Origin: JBFLVN01 sp040758475
GTDB lineage: Bacteria; JAGRBM01
Length of the DNA: 5,808 nucleotides
Assembly (NCBI GenBank): GCA_040758475.1
Contig: JBFLVN010000237.1
Location: 1-5,808, forward strand
Reading direction: 5' to 3'
In this document: one piece after another, positions 1-5,808 of the stretch
How the letters are laid out: every line of letters starts with the position of its first letter
How positions within the stretch are numbered: the first letter of the stretch is position 1
Notes under the pieces: model-generated
The model's input: only the letters and a program-made list of their open reading frames with translations
The model's database searches: none
Told to the model about the DNA's origin: nothing
Program-made: the position numbers and the translations under genes

Positions 1-19
1 GCTTTCTTTGCTGTTTCTC

Positions 20-1720
20 CTACGCCGCGGGCCGGGCCGCGGCCTTTCCGTTTCCGGCGTGGCCCGCCTCGTATTCTTCCAGGAAGGCGAGCAGTTCCGC
101 GCGGTAGTCGTAATAAGAAGGATGTTCGAGAAGCGCCTGGCGCGTCCGCGGGCGGGGGATGCTGACGGGCATGATGTTCCCGATGCGGGCGTTGGGGCCG
201 TTGGTCATCATGACCACCCGGTCGGCCAGGAGAATCGCCTCGTCCACGTCGTGGGTGACGCAGATGGCCGTCACCTGGGTGCGGCTCCACACTTCCATGA
301 GGACTTCCTGCAAGTCCCAGCGCGTGAGGCTATCGAGCATCCCGAAGGGTTCGTCGAGCAGGAGGAGCTTTGGCGAGAGGGCGAATGCCCGGGCGATCCC
401 AACCCGCTGCTTCATGCCGTTGGATAGCTCCCGCGCCGGCTTGTCCATGGCGTCCGCGAGGCCCACCCGCGAGAGATAGTATTCGACGACCTCGCGCCGC
501 TCTTTGGGAGTGGCGTGGGGATAGACCCGGTCCACCCCGAGGGCGACGTTCTGCAGGGCGGTGAGCCACGGAAAGAGGCTTGGCGCCTGGAACACGACGG
601 CCCGGTCGGGCCCGGCGCCGCTTACTTCGCGGTTGTCGAGAATCACGCCGCCCCGGGTGATATCGCTCAAACCCGCCACCATGGAAAGGACCGTCGATTT
701 CCCGCAGCCCGAATGTCCGATGAGGGAGATGAACTCGCCCTTGCGGATTTTGAGATCGAAGCCGTCCACCACGGTGAGGGGCCCTTTGGGCGTGGGATAA
801 ACTTTCGAGACCTGGGAGAATTCCACGTACCGCTCGCTCGCGGGGCCCGCCCCGGCCTTCCGGTAGGCTTTGGGAAGGCCCGCTTGCGCCGTAATCGGTT
901 CGACGTTCGGCAGCACGAAGCGCGAGGCGTCGCGGCCCTTCTGGTGCTCCGCCCCGGCCTTCATCAAATAAGCCGTCACGGCGGCGCGAAGTTTCTTGTA
1001 GGCCGGGTCGTGATTCATGGCCGACCGGTTCCGGGGGCGCGGCAGATTGACCGGGAAGGACGGCCCCAGGGTGGCGCCTGGCCCGGGGTTGAGCGGAACG
1101 ATCCGATCGGCGAGCAAGATCGCCTCGTCCACGTCGTTCGTGATGAGCACGACGGTCTTGCGGTCTTTTTCCCAGATGGACTCGATCTCGTCCTGGAGTT
1201 TGGCGCGCGTCAGGGCGTCGAGGGCCGAGAGGGGCTCGTCGAGCAGGAGGATGTCCGGGTTCATGGCGAGCGCGCGGGCGACGGCCACGCGCTGGCGCAT
1301 GCCGCCCGAAAGTTCGGCGGGCCGCCGGTCGGCGGCGTGGCCGAGGCCCACCATCTCGATATAACGGCGAGTGCGTTCCTGGCGCTCCGCGCGGGTTTCC
1401 TTCCGGAAGACGGCGTTCACGGCGAGGGACACGTTCCCCTCGACCGTGAGCCAGGGCAGGAGGGAATAGCTCTGGAAGACGACGCCCCGGTCCGGGCCGG
1501 GGGATTCGACGGGCTTCCCTCGCAGGGTGATCGTGCCGCCGTCGGGCCTTAAAAGCCCGGCGAGGAGGGAGACGAGCGTCGTCTTGCCGGAACCGGAAAA
1601 TCCCACGATGGCGAGGAATTCCCCCTCCGCGATGGAGAGGTTGATGTCCTTGAGGACTTCGGCGCGGCCCTTTCCTTCGCCGTAGCTCTTCGAAACGTTC
1701 GATATTTCCAGGAAGCTCAT
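20..1720 (-). CDS. nrtD: Fused tandem ABC ATPase of the nitrate importer (NrtD-NrtD type)
   Basis: A 566-residue energising subunit carrying two complete NrtC/NrtD-type nucleotide-binding domains in one chain, acting at the cytoplasmic face of NrtB. Domain 1 shows Walker A GFSGSGKT (40-47), Q-loop Q83, signature LSGGM (137-141), Walker B with D161/E162 and D-loop SALD (165-168). Domain 2 shows GHSGCGKS (335-342), Q378, signature LSNGM (432-436), D456/E457 and switch H490. Every motif of domain 2 lies exactly 295 residues after its partner, including the PRPR tail motif (227-230 and 522-525), so this is a whole-unit tandem duplication. The switch histidine of domain 1 is Asn (N195, in ITNDVDEA). 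There is no NrtA-like C-terminal domain, unlike cyanobacterial NrtC; the tail (about 551-566) is Ala/Gly-rich. ATG overlaps the nrtB stop as ATGA, implying translational coupling. A related substrate (nitrite, cyanate, bicarbonate) is possible; nitrate is inferred from neighbours and leader. Confidence 0.93.
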   Translation of the reverse strand: MSFLEISNVSKSYGEGKGRAEVLKDINLSIAEGEFLAIVGFSGSGKTTLVSLLAGLLRPDGGTITLRGKPVESPGPDRGVVFQSYSLLPWLTVEGNVSLAVNAVFRKETRAERQERTRRYIEMVGLGHAADRRPAELSGGMRQRVAVARALAMNPDILLLDEPLSALDALTRAKLQDEIESIWEKDRKTVVLITNDVDEAILLADRIVPLNPGPGATLGPSFPVNLPRPRNRSAMNHDPAYKKLRAAVTAYLMKAGAEHQKGRDASRFVLPNVEPITAQAGLPKAYRKAGAGPASERYVEFSQVSKVYPTPKGPLTVVDGFDLKIRKGEFISLIGHSGCGKSTVLSMVAGLSDITRGGVILDNREVSGAGPDRAVVFQAPSLFPWLTALQNVALGVDRVYPHATPKERREVVEYYLSRVGLADAMDKPARELSNGMKQRVGIARAFALSPKLLLLDEPFGMLDSLTRWDLQEVLMEVWSRTQVTAICVTHDVDEAILLADRVVMMTNGPNARIGNIMPVSIPRPRTRQALLEHPSYYDYRAELLAFLEEYEAGHAGNGKAAARPAA

Positions 1721-2811
1721 GGGCGTTTCTCGCCGTAGGTGAAGAGGGCCTGGAAGGCCAGCATGATCCGGTCGAGGACGAAGCCGATCGTGCCGATCGT
1801 AAAGACCGCGACCATGATCTTGGCGAGCGAACTCGACGACCCGTTCTGGAACTCATCCCACACGAATTTCCCGAGGCCCGGGTTCTGGGCCAGCATCTCG
1901 GCCGCGATGAGGACCATCCAGCCAACCCCGAGCGAAACGCGAAGGCCCGTGAAGATGTGGGGCATGGCCGAGGGGAGGACGAGTTTTCGCACGGTGGTGG
2001 GCCAGGAGAGCTGGAGCACTTTCCCCACGTTCACGAGGTCGCGATCGATGGAGGCGACCCCGGCGGCCGTGTTGATCACCGTGGGCCAAAGCGAGCAGAG
2101 GGTGACCGTGATGGCGGAGTTCAGAAAAGATTTCTGGAACAGGGGATCATCCGAAACGTAGAGCGCGCTCACCACCATGGTGACGAGCGGCAGCCAGGCG
2201 AGCGGCGAGACGGGCTTGAAGATCTGGATGAGCGGATTGAACGCCGCATTCACCGTGCGCGAAAGGCCGCAGAGGATTCCAAGCGGTACGGCCACCAGGG
2301 TGGCGAGGAAAAATCCCATGAAGACGGTTTTGAGGCTCGTAAGGATCTGGTCGAAGTAAGTGGGTTTTCCGGCGTAGGGGTGCCAGGTGATTTCGGCGCT
2401 GGGGTCCTCGGCCCGGGCGGCTTCGTTGCGCTCCTTCTGGCGCGCGTAGAAGGCGTCGGCCTTTTCCCGCTGGGCCACATGGTCGGCCCGGAGGTTTTTG
2501 AGCTCCTGGAGCACTTGGGCGGGGCCGGGAATCTCGCCGAGGCTCGTCTTCACCCGGGGCGCGAGCTGGGCCCACAAGAGGAGAAAGAGCCCGAGCGCAA
2601 GGATCGGCACGCCAAGACCCCGCCAAAGCGCCTTCGATTGCTCCTTGGCGTCTTCGCCGGCGGCGATCCTCAGGATGGGCACGACCCAGCCGAGGCCCGT
2701 CACGGCGAAGTAGCCGGCCGACTGGTTGATCCACAGGCGCATCCGGGCCTGCCGCTCTTCGCGGCGCGATGCGCGGTTTAATTCTCCGAACTCCGCTGTC
2801 GTTATCTCCAT
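1717..2811 (-). CDS. nrtB: Nitrate ABC transporter permease, NrtB-like, with long periplasmic-type insertion
   Basis: A 364-residue inner-membrane permease of the NrtB/CmpB/SsuC/TauC class, presumably a homodimer forming the translocation path. Hydrophobic segments are visible near residues 66-84, 161-183, 203-219, 232-251, 296-308 and 330-353, with a weaker one at 33-51. The coupling (EAA-type) loop is at about 250-290, with G263 and the LP-containing stretch KLVLPSAMPHIFTGLR, and would contact the ATPase. Between the IPGP motif (94-97) and the FDQILTSL segment (153-160) lies a strongly charged, Lys/Arg/Glu-rich stretch (about 101-146) that is longer than I recall in cyanobacterial NrtB; the cytoplasmic N-terminus is also long, making the protein larger than the usual 270-300 residues. 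The start is ATG with AGGAGG just upstream (3-nt spacer; a second GAGGAG lies further up). It sits 60 nt after nrtA and overlaps the ATPase start by 4 nt. Substrate is inferred from context. Confidence 0.92.
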   Translation of the reverse strand: MEITTAEFGELNRASRREERQARMRLWINQSAGYFAVTGLGWVVPILRIAAGEDAKEQSKALWRGLGVPILALGLFLLLWAQLAPRVKTSLGEIPGPAQVLQELKNLRADHVAQREKADAFYARQKERNEAARAEDPSAEITWHPYAGKPTYFDQILTSLKTVFMGFFLATLVAVPLGILCGLSRTVNAAFNPLIQIFKPVSPLAWLPLVTMVVSALYVSDDPLFQKSFLNSAITVTLCSLWPTVINTAAGVASIDRDLVNVGKVLQLSWPTTVRKLVLPSAMPHIFTGLRVSLGVGWMVLIAAEMLAQNPGLGKFVWDEFQNGSSSSLAKIMVAVFTIGTIGFVLDRIMLAFQALFTYGEKRP

Positions 2812-2848
2812 GAGCCTCCTCTCCTCTTCTTCACAAAATCGTTGCGCT

Positions 2849-2866
2849 CCGGGCCCGCCCGCCCGG
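2849..2866 (-). other. Short GC-rich intercistronic hairpin between nrtA and nrtB
   Basis: CCGGGC pairs with GCCCGG (6 bp, all G-C) around the six-base loop GGGCGG, five bases after the nrtA stop. No U-run follows, so it is not a classic terminator. Hairpins after binding-protein genes often protect the upstream message or cause partial termination, giving more binding protein than permease; that role here is inference. Confidence 0.45.
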
Positions 2867-2871
2867 TTTCC

Positions 2872-4272
2872 CTAGTTGCTCACGACTCCCTGGGGCCCCA
2901 CGGTCTGCTTGCCCTTGAGGCCGATGGGGAATTTTTCGAGGTACGCGTTGGGTTTGCGCCCATCGAACGTGACGCCGTCGATGAACTCGTTCTGGGGAGT
3001 GCGGTAGCCGTCGCTCTTCCAGGGGAAGTCCGCTTCCTTGGCTTTCCCCTCGCTCACCAGGGCGCGGGCCGCTTCGAGATAAACATCCGGCCGGTAGACC
3101 TTCTTGGCCGTCTCGGCGTACCAGGAATCGGCCTTGTATTCGGGAATCTGCCCCCAGCGGCGCATCTGGGTGAGGTACCACACGGCATCTGAATAATATG
3201 GATAAGTGGCGTTGTAGCGGAAAAAGACGTTGAAATCCGGCACGGGGCGCTTGTCGCCCTTCTCGTATTCGAAAGTGCCGGTCATGGAGTTGGCGATGAC
3301 TTCCGGGTCGGCCCCCACGTACTCGGGGCGCGAGATGATCTTGACCGCCTCCATGCGGTTCGCGTTCCCGTTCTCGTCGAGCCACATGGCGGCGCGGATG
3401 AGCGCCTTGACGGCGGCCCGGTGGGTGTTGGGATATTTTTCCGCCCAGGCGGCGGATACTCCGAAGACTTTCTCCGGGTTGTTCTTCCAGATTTCATAGT
3501 CCGTGATCACCGGCACGCCGATGCCTTTGAAAACGGCCTGCTGGTTCCAGGGCTCGCCCACGCAGTAGCCGTGGATCGTCCCCGCTTCCATCGTGGCGGG
3601 CATCTGTGGCGGGGGTGTGACCGAAATGAGCACGTCGGCCGCGATCTGGCCCGTGATATCGGTCGTCGAGTAGTAACCGGGCTTGATCCCTCCGGCGGCG
3701 AGCCAGTAGCGAAGCTCGTAGTTGTGTGTCGAGACGGGGAAGACGACGCCCATCTTGAAGGGCGTTCCCTTCTGTTTGAACTGCTCGATGACCGGCTTCA
3801 GGGCGTCGGCCTTCACGGGATGAACGGGTTTCCCGTCGCCTCCCATGGGAATGTGTTTCTTCATTTCCCGCCAGACTTCGTTGGAAACGGTCGTCCCGTT
3901 CCCGTTCAGGTCCATGCTGAAAGCGGTGACGACGTGGGCCTGGGTGCCGAAGCCGATCGTGGCCCCAAGGGGCTGCCCGGCCAGCATGTGGGCGCCGTCG
4001 AGTTCCCCGGAGATCACCCGGTCGAGGAGTACTTTCCAGTTGGCCTGGGGTTCGAGCTTCACGAAGAGCCCTTCCTCCTCGAAGAAGCCCTTTTCATAGG
4101 CGATGGCCAGAGGGACCATGTCCGTGAGCTTGATGAAGCCCAAGGTGAGGCTTTCCTTTTCCAGCTTGGGCCTGGTCTTGGGGGCTTCGGCCTTGGCGAA
4201 GGATGCCGCGAGGGAGGCGGCTGCCAGGAGTGTGATGGCGAAATACCGTTTAAGCGTCTTGAAGCCGGTCAT
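2872..4272 (-). CDS. nrtA: Periplasmic nitrate-binding protein, NrtA-like
   Basis: A 466-residue substrate-binding protein of the NrtA/CmpA family, which captures the anion and delivers it to the permease. An n-region with lysines and a hydrophobic stretch (about 11-26) give a Sec-type signal peptide, probable cleavage after AKA (28). No cysteine follows it, so unlike cyanobacterial NrtA it is predicted to be soluble in the periplasm; the only cysteine is C237. Family blocks: LGFIKLTDMVPLAIAYEKGFF (44-64, with the ligand-lobe start), GELDGAHMLAGQP (89-101), STHNYELRYWLAAGGIKPG (181-199), PPPQMPATMEAGTIHGYCVGEPWN (220-243) and PEKVFGV (266-272). By comparison from memory with Synechocystis NrtA, W79, H183 and K268 correspond to nitrate-contacting Trp, His and Lys; this needs an alignment. 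Start ATG has AAGGAG eight bases upstream. It lies 42 nt after the porin gene and 60 nt before nrtB. Bicarbonate-binding CmpA is the main alternative; the leader favours nitrate. Confidence 0.92.
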   Translation of the reverse strand: MTGFKTLKRYFAITLLAAASLAASFAKAEAPKTRPKLEKESLTLGFIKLTDMVPLAIAYEKGFFEEEGLFVKLEPQANWKVLLDRVISGELDGAHMLAGQPLGATIGFGTQAHVVTAFSMDLNGNGTTVSNEVWREMKKHIPMGGDGKPVHPVKADALKPVIEQFKQKGTPFKMGVVFPVSTHNYELRYWLAAGGIKPGYYSTTDITGQIAADVLISVTPPPQMPATMEAGTIHGYCVGEPWNQQAVFKGIGVPVITDYEIWKNNPEKVFGVSAAWAEKYPNTHRAAVKALIRAAMWLDENGNANRMEAVKIISRPEYVGADPEVIANSMTGTFEYEKGDKRPVPDFNVFFRYNATYPYYSDAVWYLTQMRRWGQIPEYKADSWYAETAKKVYRPDVYLEAARALVSEGKAKEADFPWKSDGYRTPQNEFIDGVTFDGRKPNAYLEKFPIGLKGKQTVGPQGVVSN

Positions 4273-4280
4273 GTTCGTAT

Positions 4281-4286
4281 CTCCTT
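4281..4286 (-). promoter_or_regulatory. Shine-Dalgarno of nrtA
   Basis: AAGGAG on the minus strand lies eight bases before the ATG at 4272 and fixes the start. A nearer-upstream ATG at 4291 is out of frame with nrtA and has no comparable site. Confidence 0.75.
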
Positions 4287-4314
4287 TGCATGATTGAGCG
4301 AGTGATTTTTCCGC

Positions 4315-5703
4315 TCACGGGACGTCGACCTGCACCTGGGCGTAGGCGAAGTGGACCGCGTCGTCGGCCGTGTTGGGGAACATGTCCCCGGGAAGGAAGA
4401 GGGAGTAACCCCCGTGGAGCTTGGCGGCCTTGAAGAGGACGTAGTTGGCGTAGAAGTCGAGCTCCTGGCCGTAGGTCCGCTTGTCCACCGCCGCGGCGGC
4501 GGTGAGGAGCCCGAGCGCCCCCCTCTTTTCCTGGGAGAGGAAGAGGTGGTAGTTGGCGAAAAGGGAGAGGTCCGCGAGCGGCTTAAAGGAAACGCCGCCC
4601 CGGAAATGGTGGATGTTGGACCAGGTGACGAAATCGATGGCGCCGTACTTGTTGTGATTGGTGGGAAAGAGGTTCTTGAAGGCGTTGTCGTTCCCGACTC
4701 CGTCCTCGCCGCTCGCCACGTTGTATTCGAGGCTGACCGTGGGGCTCATCTCTCCGCCAAGGCCGTAGGCCCCGGCCGCGTGGAGGGCGAAGGCGTAGAT
4801 TTTCACCGCGTCGTTCTCGCCCGCCTGCCCGGCCGCCTCCAGGTCGTACCCGAACCCTTCGGCCGGCATGTCCTTCGTGCGAAGGCCCGCGGTGTAGATG
4901 AAGAGATTCCCGTCCTGGGTGGACGTGGCGGCGCCGTCGCCATCGAGGAACGCCAGGAAGTAGAGGTCCACCCCGTTGCCGATTTGCTTCAACGTGCTGT
5001 TGAAGCCGGTGAAAAAGGAGTCGTTGTTCAGACCCGAAAAGGCAGGCGGCCGGTATTCGACGATGTGGAAGAAAGGCTGGGCCTTGAACTCTTCGGTGTC
5101 GTAGATGAGGGAGAAACCGTCGAAGGAGCGGGCGCGGTTCGCCCATTCGAGGGAGCCCACGAGCCGTTCGTCTCCGAACTTCATTTCCTGGCGCCCCAGG
5201 CGCGCCGTCCAGGGGCCGCTGCTCAAGTCGATGAAGCCCTGGTGGACGCTCACGTCCTCGTCCTCGACCGTGACGCCCAAAGCCGCGTTCCCGGGACCGA
5301 AGGGGCCGTTTCCCGGGCAGGGCGCCGTGGGCGTCCCGCCCAGGCAGGAATCCCCGAAATTCCGGGAAGCTTGCACCTGGAAGTAGGCCCGTACGTTCTC
5401 GTTGGCCCGGGCGTCGACGGAAAGGCGCCCGCGCAGGAGCGTGAAATCATCTTTGTCGCCCACATCCGAATTGCGGTCGTAGTTGAAACGCCCCTCGTTG
5501 CGCACGCGCACGTGGACGCCCACCTTCACCTTGTCGGTCCAGGAACCCCCCGCCGCCGGGGGCGCGGCTCCCTGCTTTTGCTCCAGAGCATCGAGGCGCT
5601 TCTTGAGCGCGTCCAGTTCTCCGCCCTCTTCGGCGCGGGCCGCTGAGAGACCCACCGCCATCAAAAAACCAACGGATGCCGCTGCCACTAGAACCCTTCT
5701 CAT
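4315..5703 (-). CDS. Outer-membrane beta-barrel porin, alginate-export (AlgE-like) family
   Basis: A 462-residue predicted outer-membrane channel. It has a Sec signal peptide (hydrophobic 4-20, probable cleavage after ARA at 24), then a short coiled-coil-like stretch with leucines at heptad-type spacing (LDALKKRLDALEQK, 30-43) and an Ala/Pro linker, then alternating polar/aromatic strands to the C-terminus. Two blocks are typical of the alginate-export family as I know it: GRQEMKFGDERLVG followed by W187 and RSFDG (170-196), and FPTNHNKYGAIDF (346-358). C120 and C129 bracket a short Gly/Pro-rich loop and could form a disulfide. The last residues (VQVDVP) lack the usual terminal aromatic. It is the first gene of the operon, directly behind the regulatory leader, start ATG preceded by AAGGAGG. 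Family members with alginate function sit with alginate genes; here the neighbours are nitrate transport genes, so I infer entry of nitrate/nitrite across the outer membrane. That role is inference. Confidence 0.85.
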   Translation of the reverse strand: MRRVLVAAASVGFLMAVGLSAARAEEGGELDALKKRLDALEQKQGAAPPAAGGSWTDKVKVGVHVRVRNEGRFNYDRNSDVGDKDDFTLLRGRLSVDARANENVRAYFQVQASRNFGDSCLGGTPTAPCPGNGPFGPGNAALGVTVEDEDVSVHQGFIDLSSGPWTARLGRQEMKFGDERLVGSLEWANRARSFDGFSLIYDTEEFKAQPFFHIVEYRPPAFSGLNNDSFFTGFNSTLKQIGNGVDLYFLAFLDGDGAATSTQDGNLFIYTAGLRTKDMPAEGFGYDLEAAGQAGENDAVKIYAFALHAAGAYGLGGEMSPTVSLEYNVASGEDGVGNDNAFKNLFPTNHNKYGAIDFVTWSNIHHFRGGVSFKPLADLSLFANYHLFLSQEKRGALGLLTAAAAVDKRTYGQELDFYANYVLFKAAKLHGGYSLFLPGDMFPNTADDAVHFAYAQVQVDVP

Positions 5704-5714
5704 TTTTTCAGATA

Positions 5715-5721
5715 CCTCCTT
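5715..5721 (-). promoter_or_regulatory. Shine-Dalgarno of the porin gene
   Basis: AAGGAGG (minus strand) lies 11 bases before the ATG at 5703. It is a near-perfect match to the anti-Shine-Dalgarno and sits clear of the attenuator stem, so control is expected at transcription rather than by hiding the ribosome site. It supports the chosen start. Confidence 0.8.
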
Positions 5722-5724
5722 GCT

Positions 5725-5772
5725 GAAATGAAGAGGCGCCCGCCCCCGGATAGACCCGGAGATGCGGACGCC
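5725..5772 (-). terminator. Attenuator hairpin of the leader, competing with hairpin P2
   Basis: The minus-strand transcript pairs GGCGTCCGC (5772-5764) with GCGGGCGCC (5743-5735), 9 bp, and continues after a 2-base bulge (AT) with CTCCGG against CCGGGG (6 bp) around the six-base loop GTCTAT. The stem is followed by TCTTCATTTC, which is U-rich but not a clean U-run, so termination strength is uncertain. It ends about 20 bases before the porin start codon. Because its 5' arm overlaps hairpin P2, folding of P1/P2 would disrupt it: the standard logic of ANTAR antitermination. Confidence 0.7.
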
Positions 5773-5806
5773 TTTGTCCCCCGCAACGACCCGTCTGCGG
5801 ATCGTT
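5766..5806 (-). promoter_or_regulatory. Predicted two-hairpin ANTAR-protein binding RNA (antiterminator) in the nitrate operon leader
   Basis: In the transcript of the minus strand, hairpin P1 (5806-5785) pairs AACGATCC with GGGTCGTT (8 bp, one G-U) around the six-base loop GCAGAC. After a 5-base linker (GCGGG), hairpin P2 (5779-5766) pairs GGAC with GTCC around the six-base loop AAAGGC. ANTAR regulators such as NasR/NasT are known to bind paired hairpins with hexaloops bearing A at loop position 1 and G at position 4; P2 fits exactly (A1, G4), P1 has G4 but G at position 1. P2 shares seven bases with the 5' arm of the following terminator hairpin, so the two are mutually exclusive. Position ahead of nitrate uptake genes agrees with this reading. 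The promoter and any further 5' part lie outside the window. Confidence 0.72.
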
Positions 5807-5808
5807 TT

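Noticed and set aside
515..1552. Long open frame on the plus strand opposite the ATPase gene
   Set aside because: It mirrors a well-supported ABC ATPase gene in GC-rich DNA; its translation is Arg/Gly/Pro-rich with no recognisable domain and no convincing ribosome site.
330..1925. Alternative minus-strand frame of 531 codons overlapping nrtB and the ATPase gene
   Set aside because: Out of frame with two clear genes and dominated by Arg/Pro/Ala; no motif.
20..4272. Reading the ABC genes as sulfonate/taurine (SsuABC/TauABC) or bicarbonate (CmpABCD) uptake
   Set aside because: The binding protein has NrtA/CmpA blocks (RYWLAAGGI, PPPQM, GYCVGEPWN) not expected in SsuA/TauA, and the ANTAR-type leader favours nitrate over bicarbonate. 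Bicarbonate is not fully excluded.
3421..4293. Plus-strand open frame of 290 codons opposite nrtA
   Set aside because: Antisense shadow of the NrtA-like gene with no domain of its own.
4295..4317. Possible hairpin TGAGCG/CGCTCA between porin stop and nrtA
   Set aside because: Only 6 bp with an 11-base loop and no U-run after it; too weak to call a terminator or processing site.
4351..5646. Plus-strand open frame of 431 codons opposite the porin gene
   Set aside because: Shadow of the porin frame, with Val/Glu/Gly-rich composition typical of antisense reading of GC-rich codons; the minus strand has signal peptide, family motifs and Shine-Dalgarno.
1..5808. Search for CRISPR arrays, tRNA/rRNA genes, insertion sequences or a novel defence-like system
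   Set aside because: No regular repeats, inverted-repeat ends, transposase motifs or cloverleaf-like segments were seen; the four genes and short gaps account for the window.

Overview
The window is one complete minus-strand gene cluster, read from right to left. It encodes a nitrate-type ABC uptake system preceded by an outer-membrane channel gene. The DNA is GC-rich, and the presence of an outer-membrane beta-barrel plus a periplasmic binding protein indicates a Gram-negative bacterium. The proteins look proteobacterial or proteobacteria-like rather than cyanobacterial: the binding protein lacks a lipobox, and the ATPase is a tandem fusion. I cannot name the genus from sequence alone.

Layout in the direction of transcription: (1) 5808-5704, a roughly 105-nt leader. 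It holds two hairpins and a long GC-rich terminator-like hairpin that competes with the second one, the arrangement expected of an ANTAR-protein (NasR/NasT type) antitermination switch. It is followed by a strong Shine-Dalgarno. (2) 5703-4315, an outer-membrane porin of the alginate-export (AlgE-like) family. (3) 4272-2872, a secreted NrtA-like nitrate-binding protein. (4) 2811-1717, an NrtB-like inner-membrane permease. (5) 1720-20, a fused double ATPase (two NrtD-like domains in one chain) whose start overlaps the nrtB stop as ATGA. Gaps are 42 nt and 60 nt, then a 4-nt overlap, so this reads as one operon. No stretch longer than about 105 bases lacks a gene. Only 19 nt follow the last stop, and they begin with a Shine-Dalgarno-like AGGAG, hinting at another gene just outside the window.

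Working model: nitrate or nitrite crosses the outer membrane through the barrel, is captured by NrtA in the periplasm, and is imported by a NrtB dimer driven by the double ATPase. The leader would stop transcription unless a nitrate-responsive ANTAR protein (not encoded here) stabilises the antiterminator hairpins.

The gene content is a recognisable type, not a new system. The points most worth a second look are the leader switch at the window edge, and the asymmetry of the fused ATPase: its first half has Asn in place of the switch His and its second half has LSNGM in place of LSGGM. Both changes are predicted to fall in the same composite ATP site.
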